From contig CAZCRE010000049.1 of NCBI GenBank assembly GCA_964501075.1, forward strand, positions 1 through 9,655: DNA of 9,655 bases, given 5' to 3'. Numbering within the stretch: the first letter of the stretch is position 1; the number at the start of each line of letters is the position of its first letter. Source of the DNA: CAZCRE01 sp964501075. Lineage in GTDB: Archaea > Thermoproteota > Bathyarchaeia > Bathyarchaeales > Bathycorpusculaceae. The position numbers and the translations under genes are program-made. Under the pieces are notes generated by a model. The model made no database searches, was not told the origin of the DNA, and saw only the letters and a list, made by a program, of their open reading frames with translations. Positions 5,841 through 9,655 of this stretch are shown in pieces.

Positions 5841-5880
5841 ACTTGATCTCAGAATCTGAACGCTAATTCTCTAATCAAGT
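5841..5880. terminator. 40-base imperfect hairpin between convergent genes, possible bidirectional terminator
   Basis: ACTTGAT (5841-5847) pairs with ATCAAGT (5874-5880). After a 3x3 internal loop, AGAAT (5851-5855) pairs with ATTCT (5866-5870) around a 10-base loop. The structure fills the 49-base gap between the stop codons of the UPF0282 gene and the chelatase gene, and would fold from either strand. T-runs beside it are short (TTT at 5880-5882), so termination is inferred from position and symmetry. Confidence 0.45.
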
Positions 5881-5883
5881 TTC

Positions 5884-8271
5884 CTAGTTATCGATGCTTC
5901 TTTGGTCGTCTCTTACGTGTTCTATCATGTTCTCCACTACTTCCTTATTCGTCGCCAGTCTGCCAACCGCGTGGTGCGTGCCATTGGTCAACAGAGCTAC
6001 TCTTTCGGTGACGGTGAAGCCGTAGGTTTCGCGGCCGTACATGTGAGGGTTAGTGTTCACTGTTATCGTGTGGATTCCTTCGCGCTTTACCATCTTCGAA
6101 ACTGAAATAACGTCTTCCACGGCAATGTCCTCGTATTCTCTTAATGCGGCGTGTATTTCGTCAATTTGGCGAACTGCTCCAGTCTCGATGCTTCTTCTTA
6201 GGGGCACGTTGGCGCTTCCATCGGTGACTATGACCATGACGGGAATCGTTGAAGCGTCTCTCCTTTTTGCTTCTTTCAGCACCTCCCAAGCCTTGTACAT
6301 TCCAGCAGCCAATGGCGTGAAGCCGCTGATGTGCATGCTCACAAGTTTGTTGGCCACAACCCTCAAATTCGTTATCGGGTGCTGAACCACAACCGCTCCC
6401 AAATCCTTCAATGCGACTATGCCAACACGGTCCCTGCAACGGTAGGCGTCGCCATGAAGTCTGAGGAGAGCTTCCCTCACTGCTTCAAGGTTGAACAGCA
6501 TGGAGCCGCTCAGGTCAACCACGAAAACCATGGTTAAAGGAGCCTTCGAAGACCGCAGCTTCTCACGCACGTCGGCAAGCGAAATATTCAAAGCTGTTTC
6601 CAAGGGTTTTTCACGGTTCTTCTGTTTCCGAGCGGCCTCTCGAATTGTTGCAGGCAAATGGATGTCTGAGGGTTTTCCATGCGGAAACCTCCAACCGACT
6701 GGTTTGCCTCGATTCAGAGTGGTGACTGCGTTGGCGTGTCTTCCAGCGAAAACGGTGGGTTTCCTTGTTTTGATGTTTCCCATTTTCAGAAAAAAGGAAG
6801 ATGGGGACACGATCCTCTTTTCCAGCGTTTCGATCATGGGGCGTCCCTGTGAAACCTCGGTTGATCTTGCAGCCGCGCTGACCGTGGGAAACGCTTTCGT
6901 TTTGTCGCTTTTCTCTTTAACCATCTGCTCTTGAATTGTTTCCCCTTTCAGTTTTTTATCTCCCAATTGAAGCGCGTCAGCAACGGGTGCGTCTTTTGGG
7001 CTTGTCTTCAGTCTTTTTCCCGTTCCCCAGATGCCGCCCATGAACCTGTCAATCATGAATCTAAGCCTGAGCATTTGCTCCTGAATTCTTCGAAGGGGGT
7101 TCTTCTTTGCTTCTTCTTCTTCCTCTTTCGTCGCGTCTTTCTTGACCCAGAAGACCGCCCTTCCTTTCAGAGACCTTCTCTTCTCCATTTCCTTCTTCGT
7201 CGTTTCGCCCGTCTTCTCGAACTGGAAAACCTGCTTTGTGACTGCCATGAAAGTTTCAGCGATCTCCTTGGACGAAGCGGGTTCCAAGAATCCCCCTTCT
7301 CTCGTTCTGTGGCTGAGGGCAAGGTCTGCGGCGACCAGAACGTCGCTAGGCGTCACCGTCTTTCTGTTCTCGAAAGCTGCAAGGGTGGCGGCTGCCTTGG
7401 CAATTACGATGTCGGGGCGCAAACCGTCAACTTTTAGGTCCAAGCACGCTTTCGAAATGCTTCCAAGCAGGTCTTCTGGTATGGTTGTTTCTTTGAGGGC
7501 TTTTCTTGCCTCGGCTATTCTGTTCCGCAGTTCCTGTTGTGTGGGTTTCCATTTCTCGTAGAATTTTTCAGGGTCGGCTTCAAACTCCATGTTTCTCTTG
7601 ACTACCTTGACCCTGTCCTCCACAGACGTTATGGTGCCTACAGTGACTGACAACGGGAATCTGTCAAGAAGCTGTGGGCGAAGTTCTCCTTCTTCCGGGT
7701 TCATGGTTCCGATGAAGATGAATCGTGCTGGGTGGCTTACCGATATTCCTTCTCTTTCAACGACGTTCCAGCCAGTTGCAGCCCCGTCGAGCAAGTCATC
7801 CGCGATGTGATCGGGCAACAGGTTGACTTCATCTACGTAAAGGATGTTTTGGTTTGCCTCCGCAAGAATGCCCGGCTCCAAGGCTTCTATCCCCTGCTTT
7901 ATCGCCTTTTCCACGTCCAAGCTTCCAACGACACGGTCTTCCGTTGCTCCCAAGGGCAGGTCAACGACAACCATGTCTTTCTCTTCCGTCGGAAGCTTCG
8001 TGCCTTTTCTGGAGTCTTCTATGCACGCTGGGCACATGTTGGAAGGGTCGCCAGGGTTACAGTTGAACGGGCAATTCTTGATCACTCTTATTTTTGGAAG
8101 AACATCCGCCAAAGAACGCACAATAGTGCTTTTCCCAGAACCTTTCGGCCCTCTTATGAGCAAACCGCCTATCTTCGGGTTAATCGCGTTTATCAAAATA
8201 GCCAGTTTCAGCTTGTCCAAACCAACTATCGAAGAAAAGGGAAAGACTAGCCGCTTCCTCTGCGCAGGCAA
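5884..8271 (-). CDS. Fused ChlI/ChlD-type metal chelatase subunit (AAA+ ATPase plus vWA domain)
   Basis: The protein has 795 aa from the chosen start. The AAA+ domain covers about 8-340. Its marks are Walker A GPKGSGKST (41-49), a four-cysteine insert (C67, C71, C80, C83), Walker B ILYVDEVN (143-150), sensor-type FIGTMNPEEGELRPQLLDRF (186-205) and a helical lid to about 330. A charged linker (about 340-570, with an EEEEE run near 383) leads to a C-terminal vWA domain. The MIDAS there is DLSGS (586-590), T652 in GFTPLAAG and D684 in IVTDGSAN. This joins the roles of the I and D subunits of magnesium/cobalt chelatases: an ATP-driven motor that acts on a large porphyrin-binding subunit (ChlH/CobN). 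No such subunit is in the window. The metal could be cobalt, nickel or magnesium; cobalt for cobamides is my first guess. TTG at 8271 is preferred because GGGAG lies six bases upstream. GTG at 8301 would add ten unusual residues (HRCICW) and lacks a binding site. Cyanobacterial ChlD is near 680 aa, so the linker here is long. Confidence 0.93.
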   Translation of the reverse strand: MPAQRKRLVFPFSSIVGLDKLKLAILINAINPKIGGLLIRGPKGSGKSTIVRSLADVLPKIRVIKNCPFNCNPGDPSNMCPACIEDSRKGTKLPTEEKDMVVVDLPLGATEDRVVGSLDVEKAIKQGIEALEPGILAEANQNILYVDEVNLLPDHIADDLLDGAATGWNVVEREGISVSHPARFIFIGTMNPEEGELRPQLLDRFPLSVTVGTITSVEDRVKVVKRNMEFEADPEKFYEKWKPTQQELRNRIAEARKALKETTIPEDLLGSISKACLDLKVDGLRPDIVIAKAAATLAAFENRKTVTPSDVLVAADLALSHRTREGGFLEPASSKEIAETFMAVTKQVFQFEKTGETTKKEMEKRRSLKGRAVFWVKKDATKEEEEEAKKNPLRRIQEQMLRLRFMIDRFMGGIWGTGKRLKTSPKDAPVADALQLGDKKLKGETIQEQMVKEKSDKTKAFPTVSAAARSTEVSQGRPMIETLEKRIVSPSSFFLKMGNIKTRKPTVFAGRHANAVTTLNRGKPVGWRFPHGKPSDIHLPATIREAARKQKNREKPLETALNISLADVREKLRSSKAPLTMVFVVDLSGSMLFNLEAVREALLRLHGDAYRCRDRVGIVALKDLGAVVVQHPITNLRVVANKLVSMHISGFTPLAAGMYKAWEVLKEAKRRDASTIPVMVIVTDGSANVPLRRSIETGAVRQIDEIHAALREYEDIAVEDVISVSKMVKREGIHTITVNTNPHMYGRETYGFTVTERVALLTNGTHHAVGRLATNKEVVENMIEHVRDDQRSIDN

Positions 8272-8300
8272 TACTGACTCCCAACATATACACCGATGCA

Positions 8301-8384
8301 CTAAGCTATTAGGCTTAGCTTGGAAAAGGCGAGCTAAACCGCAGTGATTGCATCACTCAGGATCACAAACTCAATTTTGTGACC
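8301..8384 (-). promoter_or_regulatory. Cluster of dyads upstream of the chelatase gene
   Basis: In the 136-base gap between the chelatase start and tRNA-His are four inverted repeats. CTAAGC/GCTTAG is at 8301-8306 and 8313-8318. TTAGCT/AGCTAA is at 8315-8320 and 8332-8337, overlapping the first so that only one can form. AGTGAT/ATCACT is at 8343-8348 and 8352-8357. TCACAAA/TTTGTGA is at 8363-8369 and 8376-8382. The half-site ATCAC or its complement recurs in the last two. They could be operators for metal-dependent control or exclusive leader hairpins. A CCTAATAGC at 8305-8313 (minus strand) may be the TATA box. Confidence 0.35.
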
Positions 8385-8407
8385 TTCCGAACAAAACGTC
8401 AAAAGGA

Positions 8408-8484
8408 TGGGGCCGGGACCGGGATTTGAACCCGGGCGCTAGGCTCCACAGGCCTATAGGCTACCAAGCTACCTCACCCCGGCC
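8408..8484 (-). tRNA. tRNA-His(GTG): tRNA-His (anticodon GTG), G-1 and CCA encoded
   Basis: Read on the minus strand, GCCGGGG (8483-8477) pairs with TCCCGGC (8418-8412). The anticodon stem TAGGC/GCCTA closes loop CTGTGGA with GTG at 8449-8447. The T-arm is CCGGG/CCCGG around TTCAAAT. G8484 is the extra G-1 that marks histidine tRNAs and faces the discriminator C8411. The next bases, 8410-8408, read CCA, so the 3' end is encoded here, unlike in the tRNA-Ile. TCCTTTTGACGTTTTG follows and may end transcription. GAAAAAGC at 8513-8506 is a weak candidate TATA box. Confidence 0.96.
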
Positions 8485-8590
8485 ACTTTTTGGATGACTC
8501 CGGTTGCTTTTTCTGTGGCAGCCATTCATTTACGTTTCCTCAGAAATATTAACTCATCCTTCCGGCATATGTATTCAAAGCCTACCGGCT

Positions 8591-8606
8591 CTGGAAAAAC
8601 GGGGGG
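8591..8606 (-). terminator. Possible terminator of the surface-protein gene
   Basis: Directly after the TAA at 8607-8609 the minus strand reads CCCCCCGTTTTTCCAG: a C-run, then five Ts. No good stem is seen. Archaeal U-run termination is possible. Confidence 0.3.
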
Positions 8607-9655
8607 TTATGGGATTGTTTGTCCGTAGTTGACGCATGCTATGACTACGTCATAGATGTCGATTTTTCCATCGCAGTTTATGTCACAGTTTGGAATGTAT
8701 GCTGGTTCGCCTTTCTTTGAGCCGTAGGCTACACATATCTTAACAATGTCGTATATGTCGACATTAAAGTTGCCGTCAACATCGCCAGGAATAGTTACTG
8801 TGACGATGCCATCTATGTAGGTGTTATCTGCCGTGTCTGTTTCACCTTCTACTGGAGACGCATAGGCGCTCAGGGTGTAGTTGCCCTTGGCGAAGCCTGT
8901 GGTGTTCCAAGTGAAGTCTAGGGTTGTGGAGTTTCCGCTTGTTAGGGTGAGGGTTTTTGTTTGGATGGCTGTGGCGTTGGCGTAGGCCGTGACGTTGAAG
9001 GTTTCAGTGAAGTCGCCTCGGTTTACTACTGTAACGCTTATGTTTAAGCTGTTGCTTTGACCGACGACAGTGATGGGGACTGTTACGTTGGTGACTGCGA
9101 TGTCGTGGACCTTGAACGTGAAAACTCCGTTTTCTAAGGTAAAACTTATGCCATAGCCTGAACCATCTAGGAGGAATGTGTCAACATACTTGTTTGCAAG
9201 AGTGAGGTTGCATGTGACTGGTGGTGGGCTTGATGGGGGCAGTATTTTCAGTTCTATTTGACATAGAGTTCCTGTTCCGTTGAAGGTACCCGTGTACGTC
9301 CAGTAAGGACCAGGCTGAAGCGCGCAGCCCCACGTAACGCTGCCGCTCTTAATATTTGGTGATGGGGTAGTAATCGCTCTTCCTGCAAAGACATGGTCTG
9401 GTGGAAGCCAAATCTGTGAGAAGTTCAGAAGTGTCGGGTCCCAAGTTAGGTTCACTTGCCAAGAAGCCAAGTCTATCACATCCATGACTGTTGCGTTTAT
9501 TACAAAAACGCTGCCGGGAGGGGTTGTGTTAGCGTAGAAAGTGTTTTCGACTGGAAGAATTATTGTCTTAGTGGAGGATGTCGAAGACGTAACATCATTC
9601 GGCATTGTTAGCAATGGAATGCCTAGGAACAGCATTGACATCGCAATTCCAAAAA
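8607..9655 (-). CDS. Secreted cohesin-like/CARDB/dockerin surface protein, 5' end outside window
   Basis: At least 348 residues are encoded. The frame is still open at the right edge (FGIA precedes the first ATG at 9641). FGIAMSMLFLGIPLLTMP reads as a signal-peptide core, so the true start lies just outside. Numbering from that ATG: a Ser/Thr-rich linker (17-28), then a cohesin-like beta domain (about 29-178; WQVNLTWDPTLL, GTLCQIELKIL, DGSGYGISFTLENGVF). Next is a CARDB-type domain (about 179-283; SVTVVNRGDFTE) and a C-terminal dockerin-type pair of calcium loops. These start at DVDGNFNVDIYDIV (287-300) and DINCDGKIDIYDVV (320-333). Thirteen N-x-S/T sequons all lie before the dockerin, as expected for an archaeal cell-surface glycoprotein. 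No C-terminal membrane anchor or sorting signal is visible, so attachment would rely on the dockerin. Partners are unknown. Confidence 0.88.
   Translation of the reverse strand, partial: FGIAMSMLFLGIPLLTMPNDVTSSTSSTKTIILPVENTFYANTTPPGSVFVINATVMDVIDLASWQVNLTWDPTLLNFSQIWLPPDHVFAGRAITTPSPNIKSGSVTWGCALQPGPYWTYTGTFNGTGTLCQIELKILPPSSPPPVTCNLTLANKYVDTFLLDGSGYGISFTLENGVFTFKVHDIAVTNVTVPITVVGQSNSLNISVTVVNRGDFTETFNVTAYANATAIQTKTLTLTSGNSTTLDFTWNTTGFAKGNYTLSAYASPVEGETDTADNTYIDGIVTVTIPGDVDGNFNVDIYDIVKICVAYGSKKGEPAYIPNCDINCDGKIDIYDVVIACVNYGQTIP

Noticed and set aside
6491..8347. Long plus-strand frames opposite the chelatase gene (for example 6491-6934, 6931-7437, 7732-8250)
   Set aside because: They mirror a gene with clear AAA+ and vWA motifs, are rich in Ser, Phe and Arg, lack ribosome binding sites and show no motif of their own.
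1..9655. CRISPR array, insertion sequence or defence cassette
   Set aside because: No regularly spaced repeats, transposase, terminal inverted repeats or nuclease/effector genes were seen on either strand.

Overview
The window looks archaeal. It holds an aIF1A, a Rio1 kinase and a Dim2/Pno1-like KH protein as three consecutive genes, a UPF0282-type metallo-beta-lactamase-fold protein, two tRNA genes with archaeal-style stems, TATA/BRE-like boxes instead of -35/-10 boxes, and GTG/TTG starts with GAGGTG-type ribosome binding sites. The protein styles (OB-fold SSB-like protein, fused ChlI/ChlD chelatase subunit, cohesin-like/CARDB/dockerin surface protein) fit the Bathyarchaeia (MCG) group of the TACK lineage best. 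That placement is my inference, not a computed one.

Layout, left to right. Bases 1-219 are the tail of an unrecognised gene. Bases 304-616 hold the decayed front part of a CoA-dependent (E2-type) acyltransferase gene. A tRNA-Ile(GAT) gene follows at 674-748. Then come three small or medium plus-strand genes: a 63-aa helical protein, an SSB/RPA-like OB-fold protein and a 78-aa unknown. These converge on a 94-aa membrane-anchored, zinc-ribbon-like protein gene on the minus strand (2248-2532).

A divergent intergenic region carries promoters for both sides. It leads into the tight plus-strand operon aIF1A - rio1 - KH/Dim2 (2827-4520). These proteins act in translation initiation and in maturation of the small ribosomal subunit; rio1 and the KH gene overlap by 14 bases. 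After a gene-free 318-base spacer comes a UPF0282 metallohydrolase gene (4839-5834), probably with a leaderless mRNA.

That gene converges on a long minus-strand gene (5884-8271) for a fused AAA+/vWA chelatase subunit of the ChlI/ChlD type, with a 40-base imperfect hairpin between the two. Upstream of the chelatase gene lies a cluster of small dyads. Beyond it, also on the minus strand, are a tRNA-His(GTG) gene with encoded G-1 and CCA, and a secreted glycoprotein-like gene running off the right edge (8607-9655).

I see no CRISPR array, insertion sequence, toxin-antitoxin pair or defence cassette. The items most worth a second look are the E2-acyltransferase relic, the protein carrying both a cohesin-like domain and a dockerin, the chelatase subunit with no large subunit beside it, and the dyads upstream of it.
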